Positions 42,099 to 50,940 of a stretch of DNA of 53,519 bases are shown here, in pieces. The number at the start of each line of letters is the position of its first letter. Position 1 is the stretch's first letter. The position numbers and the translations under genes are program-made. The notes under the pieces are model-generated. The model was not told the DNA's origin and made no database searches. It was given only the letters and a program-made list of their open reading frames with translations. Source of the DNA: Lacticaseibacillus pantheris DSM 15945 = JCM 12539 = NBRC 106106 (GTDB lineage Bacteria > Bacillota > Bacilli > Lactobacillales > Lactobacillaceae); contig NZ_BBAI01000015.1 in the NCBI RefSeq assembly GCF_001311175.1, positions 1 to 53,519 of the forward strand, in the 5' to 3' direction.

Positions 42099-43226
42099 TT
42101 ACTGAAACGCGGCCACTAACGCCGCTAAGTTGTTATAAGAAAATGCGTCCTGCGTAGTGGCATCCCCAATGCCACCGAACAGCGGTGATTGCGGCTTGGT
42201 AACCTGATCGGCCCACACCCGCCGCATCGCCGCTTGGTAATGCTCGCGGTCATGAAGCACACGGAAAATCTGCGCGCACACCGCGTAGCTACCAGCCGAC
42301 TGACCGGCGTTGACAACCTCACCCGCCGTACTGTAGCTAAGCGCCAAATCGCCACGGTTCACGCGTTGCACCAACCACCGCCGCGTTGTCGCCCGTAGCT
42401 GACCGACTTGCGCCAGGTGGAGCAACGTTTCCATGGCCTCCGTGGTGTTCAGGTTCTGGTGACCATACTTACCGGTCTGCCAGTTGTAGTCGACCGCATA
42501 CAGCGGAAACGCGTCGCCCAGGTAGCCGCCTTTGACCACACGAAGTTGCCGGGCGTACTGCCGCCGCGTGGTGGCATTCTCACGGCTGTAGTAACGCAGT
42601 ACTTGCAAATCAAAGTAAGCCAGGCTGCCGGTGCGTGTGCCGGATTTGGCGGCGGGATCGTAATAATTAGTCACCTCGCCTTTGCCCAACGCGCCGGTGC
42701 GGAGATGTGCGTACAAAGTCGCCGCGGTGCGTCGGTAGTGGTGCGTACCGCGCAACTGGTCGTACGCCAGTAACGCGCGAATAATGCGCAGGTCGTCAAG
42801 CGTCGCGTTCACCCCGTAGCGCTTGCCGGACCGGGGGTCGTAGCGGTAGCTGAACTGCCCATCCTTGTAGAAGGTCCGCTTGGTGACGCCGTAAAATTCG
42901 CGGAAGTCCCGCCAACGGTGCGCCTCAGCCAGATAAAGCAGCCACATGCCAGACGATTCACTCAGCATCTCGTGCCCAGTGGCCGCAGATGCTTGCCGTT
43001 GCTGGGTGTCACGGTAGTTCGTGTACACACCCTGCTTGCGGACCATCTTTGCTTGCGTAAAACGGACCAACCGTTGGCGCTGCGTGCTGTCACGACCATA
43101 ACTAGTCGACGGCACCATCGCGGTCGGCGCCGCTTTGGGCACAGCAACATGCGCGGTCGACCGGCCACAAGCGACCGTACCCAGCACAATCAACGTTAAG
43201 CCCACCGCTAGAATCCAGCGCTTCAT
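42099..43226 (-). CDS. GH8-like lipoprotein of EPS operon (YdaJ-like)
   Basis: A 375-residue protein, intact frame. A lipoprotein signal (MKRWILAVGLTLIVLGTVAC) ends in a cysteine at about residue 20, predicting an outer-leaflet anchor. The rest is an all-alpha toroid typical of GH8-like enzymes, with repeating helices: LSESSGMWLLYLAE (the SEG-like acidic position), ATLDDLRIIRALLAYD, and WQTGKYGHQNLNTTEAMETLLHLA. In Bacillus and Listeria pss/yda systems a GH8-like enzyme trims or releases the polymer. Start 43226 was chosen for a GGAG 9 bases upstream. It is the first gene of the operon and lies 47 bases from the next. Confidence 0.75.
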   Translation of the reverse strand: MKRWILAVGLTLIVLGTVACGRSTAHVAVPKAAPTAMVPSTSYGRDSTQRQRLVRFTQAKMVRKQGVYTNYRDTQQRQASAATGHEMLSESSGMWLLYLAEAHRWRDFREFYGVTKRTFYKDGQFSYRYDPRSGKRYGVNATLDDLRIIRALLAYDQLRGTHHYRRTAATLYAHLRTGALGKGEVTNYYDPAAKSGTRTGSLAYFDLQVLRYYSRENATTRRQYARQLRVVKGGYLGDAFPLYAVDYNWQTGKYGHQNLNTTEAMETLLHLAQVGQLRATTRRWLVQRVNRGDLALSYSTAGEVVNAGQSAGSYAVCAQIFRVLHDREHYQAAMRRVWADQVTKPQSPLFGGIGDATTQDAFSYNNLAALVAAFQ

Positions 43227-43384
43227 CACCAACATCTCCACAAAAATATAGTTACCTCGCATTAGCCATTCTTATACCAAGATAATAACAAACATGGAGG
43301 GGTAAAACAGTGTTTATCGACAATTTTTGCGTATACGACGTCAAGTCACGAACGAAATTTATGTGCCCTCGCCGCCCAAACAAA

Positions 43385-43417
43385 AGGAATCGGCACTCGT
43401 GGTGAGCACCGATTCCT
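43385..43417 (-). terminator. Terminator of zinc-uptake operon
   Basis: AGGAATCGG pairs with CCGATTCCT; the minus strand continues TTTTGTTTG. It separates adcB from the EPS operon. The remaining bases of 43227-43487 are the EPS leader, in which I see no sure promoter. Confidence 0.75.
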
Positions 43418-43487
43418 ACTTTGGCGGTCAACCCGCCTGTTTAATTTTGCGTATTTGAACTGTACGTAATTGTAGCACCAACTGCCG

Positions 43488-44270
43488 CTACCGTGCGGCG
43501 GTAGAGGCGAAGTAAATCATGGACTCAATCATGGCGATGAAGAAGCTGACCGGTACGTTCGTCCAGTACGACAGCGCGAGTGCACCCCACACGCCGACTA
43601 AGGCGAAGATAATGGCGAGCCCAATCATGTGGGACACCCGCCGACCCCAGCGCATTGCGGCACTAGCTGGCAACGTCATCAGGATGAAGATCAGCAACGA
43701 GCCGACCACCTGCGCGGAGACCGCCACCGTGGTTGCCATCAACACCAGAAAGACCACATCGACCATTTTGACGTACGGCAGTGAATCGACGGCCGTCGCG
43801 TGGTCAAACGCCACGTGGCGCAATGGCCGGTACAATACGACGCCCACCAGGAGCACCGCCAGCGTTAGGATAATCACCTGCACGATGTTCGCATGACTGA
43901 TACTGAAAATGGAACCAAACAGGATGCTGGTGGCCGAACTGGCATTCTTTTGCGACAGCGCCAGGAACGCAATCCCCAGCCCAATCGCCACGGAGCTGAC
44001 GGCCGACACGGTCGACTCACTCCGGCGCTCGTCGCCCATGTCGAGCTGCCCAATGCTGGCTGACGACACGAGGGTAAATCCGAGCATCCCCAGCAGCGGT
44101 GACCAGCCCATGAACAGGGCAAAGGACGCGCCGGCAAAGCCAATTTCACTCAGCACGTGGGCCAGGAACGACATGCTCCGGGCGACGACAAACACGCCAA
44201 TGAAGCCGCTGACGATGGCAATGAGCGTACCAACGACGTACGCGTTTTGCATAAATGGATAATTAAACAT
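43488..44270 (-). CDS. adcB: Zinc ABC transporter permease
   Basis: About 260 residues with eight to nine membrane helices, an ABC-3 family metal permease. The start at 44270 (MFNYPFMQNAYVVG) is preferred because it follows GGAAGGGGG and overlaps the last codons of adcC. IGFAGASFALFMG lies in the second helix region, as is usual in the family, and cytoplasmic loop residues near DHATAVDSLPYVK contact the ATPase. It forms the channel of the AdcABC system importing zinc (possibly manganese). Last gene of the operon. Confidence 0.88.
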   Translation of the reverse strand: MFNYPFMQNAYVVGTLIAIVSGFIGVFVVARSMSFLAHVLSEIGFAGASFALFMGWSPLLGMLGFTLVSSASIGQLDMGDERRSESTVSAVSSVAIGLGIAFLALSQKNASSATSILFGSIFSISHANIVQVIILTLAVLLVGVVLYRPLRHVAFDHATAVDSLPYVKMVDVVFLVLMATTVAVSAQVVGSLLIFILMTLPASAAMRWGRRVSHMIGLAIIFALVGVWGALALSYWTNVPVSFFIAMIESMIYFASTAAR

Positions 44271-44961
44271 GGTCGCGGCCCCCTTCCTCAAGCTTACTGG
44301 TATCCAGGTCCGCAATGGGGCCAAACTCCGCCCCATCCGGGCTCAGCAGTAAATAATTATCGGAGTACCGTTCCACGATATCCAAATCATGACTCACCAT
44401 GATGACGCTCAGGTCGTGGTGGTCACGGTAGTGCTTAACAACGTCCATCAGGGCAAACTTGGCCACGTTGTCCAAATTGGCCGTGGCCTCGTCCAAAATC
44501 AGCACGTCCGGGTCCTGAATCATTGCCTGAGCGAGAAAGGCCCGCTGCTTCTCACCACCGGACGCGCGGTCAATCCGTTCGTTGGCAATCTCCGTGAGGT
44601 TAGCCTCGTTCAGTACGTGCTCCAGGTGCTCCTTCTCACTCCGCCGTAACCACGGCAAGAGCCCGCGGTCGTAGCTGAGCCCAACAAAGTCGGCGATGTG
44701 GAGCGGAAAGGCACCGATATCGTCGTGATACTGGGGTACGTATCCGATCCGCAGGTCTTGGGCGTGATCCCGCACCAATTCCCCCTCCGTTAGTGCCCGC
44801 TGGCCCATGATGGCCCGAATGAGCGTGGTCTTACCCACACCATTGTCGCCCACGAGCGCGAGAATCTGGCTGCTATCGAGGTGGAAGTCCACGTGCCGGT
44901 AGAGCCAGCGCTTGTTGTCGGCAAACTGAATACCGACGTCCTTACCAGTAAGAATACGCAC
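44263..44961 (-). CDS. adcC: Zinc ABC transporter ATP-binding protein
   Basis: A 232-residue ABC ATPase, intact. Walker A is GDNGVGKTTLI (about 37-47), the signature motif is the variant ASGGEKQRA, Walker B is VLILDEATANLD, and the switch histidine is in MVSHDLD. It energises import through AdcB. It starts about 30 bases after adcR and overlaps adcB by 8 bases, so all are translated together. Confidence 0.9.
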   Translation of the reverse strand: MRILTGKDVGIQFADNKRWLYRHVDFHLDSSQILALVGDNGVGKTTLIRAIMGQRALTEGELVRDHAQDLRIGYVPQYHDDIGAFPLHIADFVGLSYDRGLLPWLRRSEKEHLEHVLNEANLTEIANERIDRASGGEKQRAFLAQAMIQDPDVLILDEATANLDNVAKFALMDVVKHYRDHHDLSVIMVSHDLDIVERYSDNYLLLSPDGAEFGPIADLDTSKLEEGGRDHV

Positions 44962-44992
44962 TTAAATACCTTCTATCTTTATCTAATCAACA

Positions 44993-45448
44993 CTACACGT
45001 CGAGGCAAACAGTCAGCTTATGGATAAACTGCCCAATCACGGCCTGCTCGTCCGCGGAAAAATCGTTGAGCACCGCCATGTACGCCTTGAGTGTATCCTG
45101 GTGGTTCTGCGCGTGTGCGGCGGCCAGCTGCTGCCCAAAGTCGGTCAGTGACCACTGCTTGCTGCGCGCATCATCGGGGTCACGCGTCAGCGACACGACG
45201 GCAGGCACCAATTTTTGTAGTCCACGCATCGCCTTGGTAACACCAGCCGCCGAAATGTCCAGTTCCTTGGCCAAAGTCGAGTTCGTCTGCGGTCCTTGCA
45301 GCAACATCATCAACGCGTGCCCCTGCGTGCCCGTGACCTGCCCCGTACTTTCGCCCAGAAGGACTTCCTGCTGATTCTCTGGCACCACCCGCCGTACCTC
45401 ATTTAACAGGTTGGCTAGCCGTTCCGCGTATACCTTTGTGTCTGCCAT
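44993..45448 (-). CDS. adcR: Zinc-responsive MarR-family repressor
   Basis: A 151-residue MarR-type winged helix protein. The recognition part is around STLAKELDISAAGVTKAMRGLQKL, the wing around SLTRDPDDARSKQWSLTDFG. Residues that match known zinc ligands of AdcR can be seen: Glu24, a His at about 44 in TQGHALMML, and two His in AAAHAQNHQ near 110. It should bind the two TTAACYRGTTAA boxes upstream of adcA when zinc-loaded and shut off the operon that also contains its own gene. Confidence 0.88.
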   Translation of the reverse strand: MADTKVYAERLANLLNEVRRVVPENQQEVLLGESTGQVTGTQGHALMMLLQGPQTNSTLAKELDISAAGVTKAMRGLQKLVPAVVSLTRDPDDARSKQWSLTDFGQQLAAAHAQNHQDTLKAYMAVLNDFSADEQAVIGQFIHKLTVCLDV

Positions 45449-45475
45449 TTTTGACCTCCGTGTCGTGTTAATGCG

Positions 45476-46378
45476 TTACTTCAGCGTATTGAGTACCGCC
45501 TTTAGTTCCTTTGTCTGCCACTGGATGTACGTTTCGCCAGCGGGCTTGGTTTCCGTGATGTTCACCACTGGCACCCCGTGATTCCGGGCGTACGCCACCG
45601 CCGACTTCACCAGCCGCCCACTATTTTGCGGGTTGTTAATCACAAACTGGACCGTGTGGTTTTGAACGTCGGTCTGCCACTTACGAATATCGTTCGCCGT
45701 CGGGTCATTTTCGGCGTCGACAGCCTCGGCAAAGCCGGTGGAGTCACTTTGCGCGCCCAGTGCCGTTAACATGTTATCATACACCGGCTCTGTTGCTAGG
45801 TACCGTTTGCCCGCCAACTGCTGCTTGGCTTGTTGCTGCAGCTTCGTGAGGCTACCGAACTTCGCCAAGTACCGTTTGGCGTTGGCGGTGTACTGCTGAC
45901 GGTGCTGTGGGTCAATCTTGATTAGCTTGGCCTTGACCGCGTTGACCACTTTGCTAGGCGTGGTGGGTTTGTACCATAGATGTTCGTTGCCACCCGTCTT
46001 AAAGCCCGTCAAAGTAGCAACGTTAATCGACTGCGCCCCCGTGTTCTGCTTGGCAAACTGACTACTCCACTTGTCGTAACCACCGCCGTTAGAAATAATC
46101 AGGTCCGCCTCCGCGTATTCCTTGGCGACGTCGGAAGTGGGTTCGTAATCGTGGGGGTCCACCTTGGTGTTCTGAATGACCGCCGTCACGCTAGCGTACT
46201 TCCCCGCCACGCCTTTAGCCATCTCCCCGTAAAAATCCAAACTCGTTACAATGTGAATATCCTTTTTGGTGGTGCCCTGTTGCTGCTGCGACAGACCGCG
46301 ATTAATCACGAATCCCAATGCCACAACAATCAAAACCAGCGGCACTGCAACCGCCCACCAGATGCGTTTCTTTTGCAT
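45476..46378 (-). CDS. adcA: Zinc-binding protein of ABC transporter, membrane-anchored without lipobox
   Basis: A 300-residue cluster A-I metal-binding protein. The zinc ligands are expected in VDPHDYEP (His) and NEHLWYKP (His), with an acidic ligand and a third site in the C-terminal lobe (AEAVDAENDPTANDI). It lacks the His-rich loop of many zinc proteins and the ZinT extension of streptococcal AdcA. Unusually, the signal VPLVLIVVALGFVINRG has no cysteine, so it is likely held by an uncleaved N-terminal helix rather than lipid. First gene of the operon; CTC-rich leader with GGGGAG before ATG. Confidence 0.87.
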   Translation of the reverse strand: MQKKRIWWAVAVPLVLIVVALGFVINRGLSQQQQGTTKKDIHIVTSLDFYGEMAKGVAGKYASVTAVIQNTKVDPHDYEPTSDVAKEYAEADLIISNGGGYDKWSSQFAKQNTGAQSINVATLTGFKTGGNEHLWYKPTTPSKVVNAVKAKLIKIDPQHRQQYTANAKRYLAKFGSLTKLQQQAKQQLAGKRYLATEPVYDNMLTALGAQSDSTGFAEAVDAENDPTANDIRKWQTDVQNHTVQFVINNPQNSGRLVKSAVAYARNHGVPVVNITETKPAGETYIQWQTKELKAVLNTLK

Positions 46379-46425
46379 GAGTCAATCTCCCCAATTTCTG
46401 CGTTAACATACCAACATCGTTTTAA

Positions 46426-46477
46426 TTAACCGGTTAATTAACCAGTTAAATATAATTGACTCTGGGGACGGTGTCAA
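46426..46477 (-). promoter_or_regulatory. adc operon promoter with two abutting AdcR boxes
   Basis: On the minus strand TTGACA (46472-46477) and TATATT (46449-46454) are separated by 17 bases. Immediately downstream, TTAACCAGTTAA (46438-46449) and TTAACCGGTTAA (46426-46437) both fit the AdcR consensus TTAACYRGTTAA and touch each other with no gap. Zinc-loaded AdcR bound here would block the polymerase. Confidence 0.88.
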
Positions 46478-46532
46478 CACTTACTGACAAAAAAAATAGT
46501 TAATTTGTGGATTTGTCAGTCAGTTATGTGGG

Positions 46533-46796
46533 TGGCGGCAGCGTAGGCCGGACCGGTGATCTGCGGCTTTCGTGGGGTGCTCCATGGTAACCACTGTTGG
46601 GGCGAAGGCTTCAACCCGCCGAGTGCGGGCGTGTTTCCGCCGCGATTTCAAGCCTGCCCGGGCTTGGCAGGCAGGCTCTAAGTCGCACCGGAAACCGCGG
46701 TTTTTGCGGTTGGAGGTTTCGCCCTAGCAGCGGTCACCGTGGAGCGGTCCACAAAGTCGTAGCACGCCACAGCGCCCCCGCCGGCCAGAACCGCCA
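46533..46796. repeat. Complete 264-bp dispersed inverted-repeat element
   Basis: The element begins TGGCGG and ends CCGCCA, and most of it can fold on itself. Left-arm blocks such as GCGGCTTTCGTGG, GCTCCATGGTAACC and GGGGCGAA recur as imperfect complements in the right arm, and the centre GCCTGCCCGGGCTTGGCAGGC is near-palindromic. Partial copies lie at both window ends (1-72 and 53466-53519). No open reading frame of note is inside. It could be a MITE, a structured RNA gene or a BIME-like repeat. The rest of 46480-46901 contains nothing else recognisable. Confidence 0.8.
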
Positions 46797-46901
46797 GCCA
46801 GGAGCGCATATTTGACGAAATCACCTAAAAAAAATCCTGCACACATGAATGTTTGCCAGGCTTAGTTGTCTATATATACTCTGTTTCCAGAGGGAGTTCC
46901 A

Positions 46902-47744
46902 TCAGTCCTTATTTCCCGGGAAATAACCAGTGACTTCCTCGGTATACCCGTACTCCTCGTTAAACCGGCGCAAAGTCTCCTCATCGTGGGTGCTAGCCAA
47001 CCCCTCCCGACGCAACTTAACGTACAGATCATAGTACGGTAAGCGGCGTTCACGGGCCAAGGCCAGCTCGGCGTCCACGTCGTAGTTAACGTGGCGCAAG
47101 TCAATGTCCGCAATTCCCTGCTCATCAACGGTCAACAGCAAATACTGCGCACGCTGATCACGCCTCATCGCTGGATATGGAGAGTACGGTTGTCCTACCG
47201 CGCCGGGATTGAGTACTAGCTGTCCATCATCCCCATACCGAACCAACTGCGCGTGGATATGGCCATACACGGCGACATCCGTCCGCCCATCGGCAAACAG
47301 GGCGTTGAAATTACTTTGCTCGGCCCGTGGGTACAGCGTGTGGCCAAAGTTAATTGCCGGTAAGTTGTGCTGAATGCCAAAACGAAGGCCGCCAATTTCA
47401 CGAACTGCACGTAACGGCCATTGACCTAACCTTTGCAGGTCTGCTGCGGGCATTCGCTCCAATAAGTAGCGGACGTTCCGGGCGACAAAGATATCCATCG
47501 GCCGCTGGGGGTGGTAATCACCCCGCATAATCGCGGCCGCAAAGTCATCCCAATTACCCCGCACCCGTACGATTGGATGGATATCATCCAGCAATGACCA
47601 CACGTCTTCAGCCCCCGGACCCGGCATGTAGATATCACCCAAGCACCAATACTCATCAGCTGATGCCGCCCGGGCGTCGGCCAAAACGGCACGCAAAGCC
47701 GTGATGTTACCGTGAATGTCGGAAATAATTGCAATTTTGGTCAA
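46902..47744 (-). CDS. Metallophosphoesterase (YfcE-like)
   Basis: A 280-residue calcineurin-like phosphoesterase with intact frame. The metal-binding motifs appear in order: IISDIHGN (DxH), CLGDIYMPGP (GD), VRGNWDD (GN(H/D)-like, with W for the usual H/E), a His in FGIQHNL, and VYGHIHAQ (GHxH). Such enzymes hydrolyse phosphodiesters with two metal ions; the substrate is unknown. The fold is the compact prokaryotic type, with a C-terminal extension of about 50 residues rich in charged helices. It is transcribed alone, starting after a GGAGG site. Confidence 0.85.
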   Translation of the reverse strand: MTKIAIISDIHGNITALRAVLADARAASADEYWCLGDIYMPGPGAEDVWSLLDDIHPIVRVRGNWDDFAAAIMRGDYHPQRPMDIFVARNVRYLLERMPAADLQRLGQWPLRAVREIGGLRFGIQHNLPAINFGHTLYPRAEQSNFNALFADGRTDVAVYGHIHAQLVRYGDDGQLVLNPGAVGQPYSPYPAMRRDQRAQYLLLTVDEQGIADIDLRHVNYDVDAELALARERRLPYYDLYVKLRREGLASTHDEETLRRFNEEYGYTEEVTGYFPGNKD

Positions 47745-48084
47745 TCTGCCGCCTCCTCAATGGTTGATCAATTATCAGTTACCGTTCAGTATACTCATTC
47801 TAACTAAATAATTGCTGGTGACAAATCTGCGTACACTACCGATTTGACGGTGCAATTTTCCCTGTCGGTTTTGACCAACTCCACCCTAATTTAGCGTAAA
47901 TATTTATCGTCATCTCCCACCTTGCAAAACATTGCACTTTATCATCCCAAAATTTGCATAACCTCTACGGCCGCCGTGAAAGCGATGCCAATTATTCACT
48001 ACGCAATCCTACCGCCCTGACCGGAGTGACATTGTTAATTTGTGATGCCACACTTGTTGCATTAGGGGTGTAAACGGGTACGAC

Positions 48085-48154
48085 AATCTTTGTAAACTAT
48101 GTTAGAATGAACGAGTAAAAAAAATTTGTTTCCAGTTTTTAGGAGGACTTTATA
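48085..48154 (+). promoter_or_regulatory. Promoter and leader of fba
   Basis: A likely -10 TAGAAT (near 48104-48109) lies 17 bases after ACGACA. The leader has an A8 tract and ends with a consensus AGGAGG seven to eight bases before ATG. The upstream stretch 47745-48080 has no gene or motif I can name. Confidence 0.5.
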
Positions 48155-49036
48155 ATGCCATTTGTTAACGGCACAGAACTGTTTGCTGCGGCTCGTAAGG
48201 GTCACTACGCTATCGGTGCGTTCAACACCAACAACCTTGAATGGACTCGTGCCATCCTCAAGGGTGCTCAGGACTTGAACGTTCCTGTACTTATCCAGAC
48301 TTCCATGGGTGCTGCTAAGTACATGGGTGGTTACAAGCTTTGCAAGGCTCTGATCGAGCTGACTGCAGAATCCATGAACATCACCGTACCAGTTGTTATT
48401 CACTTGGACCACGGTAACTACGAAGCTGCCAAGGAAGCTATTGCTGCCGGCTACAACTCCGTTATGTTCGATGGTCACGACCTGCCATTCGCAGAAAACT
48501 TGGAAAAGACTAAGGAAATCGTTGCCTTGGCCCACGCCAAGGGTATCTCCGTTGAAGCCGAAGTTGGTTCCATCGGTGGTGAAGAAGACGGTGTTGTTGG
48601 TGAAGGCGAATTAGCTTCTGTTGACGAAGCTAAGCAGATCGCTGACACTGGCGTTGACTACCTAGCTGCTGGTATTGGTAACATCCACGGCCAGTACCCA
48701 GACAACTGGAAGGGCCTGCACTTCGACCGTCTCCAGGAAATCGCTGATGCTGTTGCTCAGCCACTGGTATTGCACGGTGGTTCCGGTATCCCTCAGGAAC
48801 AGGTTGAAAAGGCCATCTCCATGGGTATCGCCAAGCTGAACATCAACACTGAATGCCAGCTTGCCTTTGACAAGGCTACTCGCGAATACATCGAAGCCGG
48901 CAAGGACCAGCAGGGCAAGGGTTACGACCCTCGTAAGTTGCTGGCTCCTGGTACTCAGGCCATCACGGATACCTTCAAGGAAATCTGTGGCTGGATGGGC
49001 ACTAAGTCCGTTAAGTTGGTTCCTGAAGAAGTTTAA
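48155..49036 (+). CDS. fba: Class II fructose-1,6-bisphosphate aldolase
   Basis: A 293-residue zinc aldolase, intact. Zinc-site and active-site motifs are IHLDHGNYEAA (catalytic Asp and zinc His), SVEAEVGSIGGEEDG (zinc Glu region), GIGNIHGQYPD (zinc His), LHGGSGIP (zinc His and phosphate loop), and KLNINTECQ for the phosphate site. It cleaves fructose-1,6-bisphosphate in glycolysis. Codon use is strongly biased (GAA, AAG, GGT, ATC, GTT), unlike neighbouring genes, indicating very high expression. It has its own promoter and terminator. Confidence 0.96.
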   Translation: MPFVNGTELFAAARKGHYAIGAFNTNNLEWTRAILKGAQDLNVPVLIQTSMGAAKYMGGYKLCKALIELTAESMNITVPVVIHLDHGNYEAAKEAIAAGYNSVMFDGHDLPFAENLEKTKEIVALAHAKGISVEAEVGSIGGEEDGVVGEGELASVDEAKQIADTGVDYLAAGIGNIHGQYPDNWKGLHFDRLQEIADAVAQPLVLHGGSGIPQEQVEKAISMGIAKLNINTECQLAFDKATREYIEAGKDQQGKGYDPRKLLAPGTQAITDTFKEICGWMGTKSVKLVPEEV

Positions 49037-49057
49037 TTACTCCTTCACGACCACAGC

Positions 49058-49087
49058 AAAACCCGCTAACTTCGGTTGGCGGGTTTT
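49058..49087 (+). terminator. fba terminator
   Basis: AAAACCCGCTAAC, a TTCG tetraloop, and GTTGGCGGGTTTT form a stem with a T5 exit tract 22 bases after the fba stop. Confidence 0.92.
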
Positions 49088-49156
49088 TGTGTGCTCCCAG
49101 ATGGACTGGAGTTTCAGCAAGTCTGTGTAAAGACGCTACCGCGAAGCTGCTAGTTA

Positions 49157-49930
49157 CTATCCCTGACGTCGGTAAGCCCATACGGTCAACGGTACAAAGG
49201 CCGCCATAATCACGGCACCACTCACCAACACCACGGTGGCGTCCATACCCCAACCACCATTACCCAGGAGGCTGCGCATCGCACTAATGGTCAGGGTCAC
49301 CGGATTGACCTTAACCAAAGTCTGAATCAACGGCGGCAAGGTGCGTGTGGGAATAAACGCGTTAGACAGGAAGGTCAGCACCAGAATAATGATCATCGAC
49401 AAGCTCCCGATCATCTCCGCGTCTTTGGCCAACAGCCCCACCAGCGCGAATATCCAGGAAACGGACCAGCCGATAAAGATGGCCAACAATAATGCCGCCG
49501 CCACGTCGACCAGGCCGGCGGTTGGGCGCCACCCCATCACCGCGGCCGTCACCAGCGCCATCACTCCAGACACTAGTAGCCGGAGCACATCCCCCACCAG
49601 CTGACCGGCAAGCGGGGCCAGCGGCGATATCGGCAGGGTCTTGAAGCGGTCAAAGACGCCGGCATTAATGTCCGTACGCAACTGCTGACCGGAGCCGGAC
49701 GCAGCGTTGAGAATACTTTGAATCAATATCCCCGGCACCAGCATCGGTAGGTACGCATGAACGCTGCCGGCAATCGCGCCACCAAACAGGTAGCCAAATA
49801 GCAACGTAAAAATGACCGGTTGCATCACCACGTCGCTCATATTATCCGGGTTATGCAGCGTCTTGAGTAGGTTCCGGTAGGCCATGGTCATGGTGTTACT
49901 AATAACGTGATTTGTTGATTGATTATCCAT
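49157..49930 (-). CDS. ABC-2 type exporter permease (DrrB-like)
   Basis: A 257-residue integral membrane protein with six hydrophobic segments, intact frame. The pattern FTLLFGYLFGGAIAG, LVPGILIQSILNAASGSG, FDRFKTLPISPLAPLAGQL and NAFIPTRTLPPLIQ matches the daunorubicin-resistance ABC-2 permease family. Together with the ATPase encoded just upstream (47 bases) it would export a hydrophobic compound or antibiotic. The substrate is unknown. Controlled presumably by the divergent MarR-family regulator. Confidence 0.88.
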   Translation of the reverse strand: MDNQSTNHVISNTMTMAYRNLLKTLHNPDNMSDVVMQPVIFTLLFGYLFGGAIAGSVHAYLPMLVPGILIQSILNAASGSGQQLRTDINAGVFDRFKTLPISPLAPLAGQLVGDVLRLLVSGVMALVTAAVMGWRPTAGLVDVAAALLLAIFIGWSVSWIFALVGLLAKDAEMIGSLSMIIILVLTFLSNAFIPTRTLPPLIQTLVKVNPVTLTISAMRSLLGNGGWGMDATVVLVSGAVIMAAFVPLTVWAYRRQG

Positions 49931-49977
49931 ATTTTGATACCTCGTAATGTGATTTCCTTAATTGGGTCCAGCCCGAA

Positions 49978-50918
49978 TTAGTTTTTACCCACGGTCATCC
50001 GCAAAAATACATCATCGAGTGACGGCTCGGTGACCGCAAAGTTGCTCAGCGGAACGCCGGCATCCTGTAACTTCGTCGTGATGGCGGCCACCGCCCGAAA
50101 ACCATCGTCATCGAGGTACGCACTCACTTTACGGTTCTGCACCTCCGTAGGTCCAGCCAACACGGCCTGCACCACCGCTTGTGCTGGCGCAACCCACCGC
50201 AGCTCCGGCACCTCTATTTGCAGGTGCAGACCTCCCACCCGCTGTTTGAGGGCGCTCGGCGTACCCAAAGCAACCATACGTCCATGATCAATCAACGCAA
50301 TGCGGTCGGCCAACTGGTCCGCTTCCTCTAGGTACTGCGTGGTCAGTACACCGTCGTGCCGTGTTGTACCAGCCGACGAATGGCAGTCCACATCTGCGTG
50401 CGCGTCCGGGGATCCAGCCCCGTCGTTGGCTCGTCCAGGAAGAGGATGCTGGGGTTGCCAATCAGGCTGACGGCCAGGTCAAGGCGCCGCCGCATCCCGC
50501 CGGAGAACTGGTCGAGGCTCTTGCTGGCGGAATTGGTTAAATCAAAGTCGCCCAGTAACTCAGTAGCCCGGCTCCGGGCATCAGCACGGGTGAGCCCATG
50601 CAGCCGGCCAAATATCACCAGATTTTCCATGGCGCTCAAGTCCTGATCAATGGATGCGTTCTGACCCGTCAACGCGAACTGTTGCCGAACCCGCGGGGCT
50701 TGAGTCACCGTGTCAAAGCCGTTCACCAGAATGTGCCCCTGGTCCTGCCGCAACAAGGTCGTGATCATTCTCAAGGTGGTCGTCTTGCCCGCGCCATTCG
50801 GTCCCAGAAGCCCGAACACCTCACCTTTGCCGACCGTAAAGGAAACATCGTCCACGGCCACCTGGGTGCCGAATTGCTTCTGGATACCCACTACTTCAAT
50901 TGCATTATCATTTGTCAT
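49978..50918 (-). CDS. ABC exporter ATP-binding protein (DrrA-like), frame interrupted
   Basis: About 313 residues with one shift near 50357 (GTTV, then LTTQYLEEADQLADRI in the next frame, consistent with one missing T). Walker A is GPNGAGKTTTLR, the signature FSGGMRRRLDLA, Walker B ILFLDEPTTGLDPRTR. The C-terminal regulatory domain ends VTEPSLDDVFLRMTVG, typical of DrrA. The start at 50918 has AGGTGG eight bases upstream. It partners the permease at 49157. Confidence 0.88.
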
Positions 50919-50940
50919 GTTGAAAACCACCTTTGCATTT

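Noticed and set aside
46533-46796. Insertion sequence
   Set aside because: The element is only 264 bp and encodes no transposase; at most a non-autonomous element.
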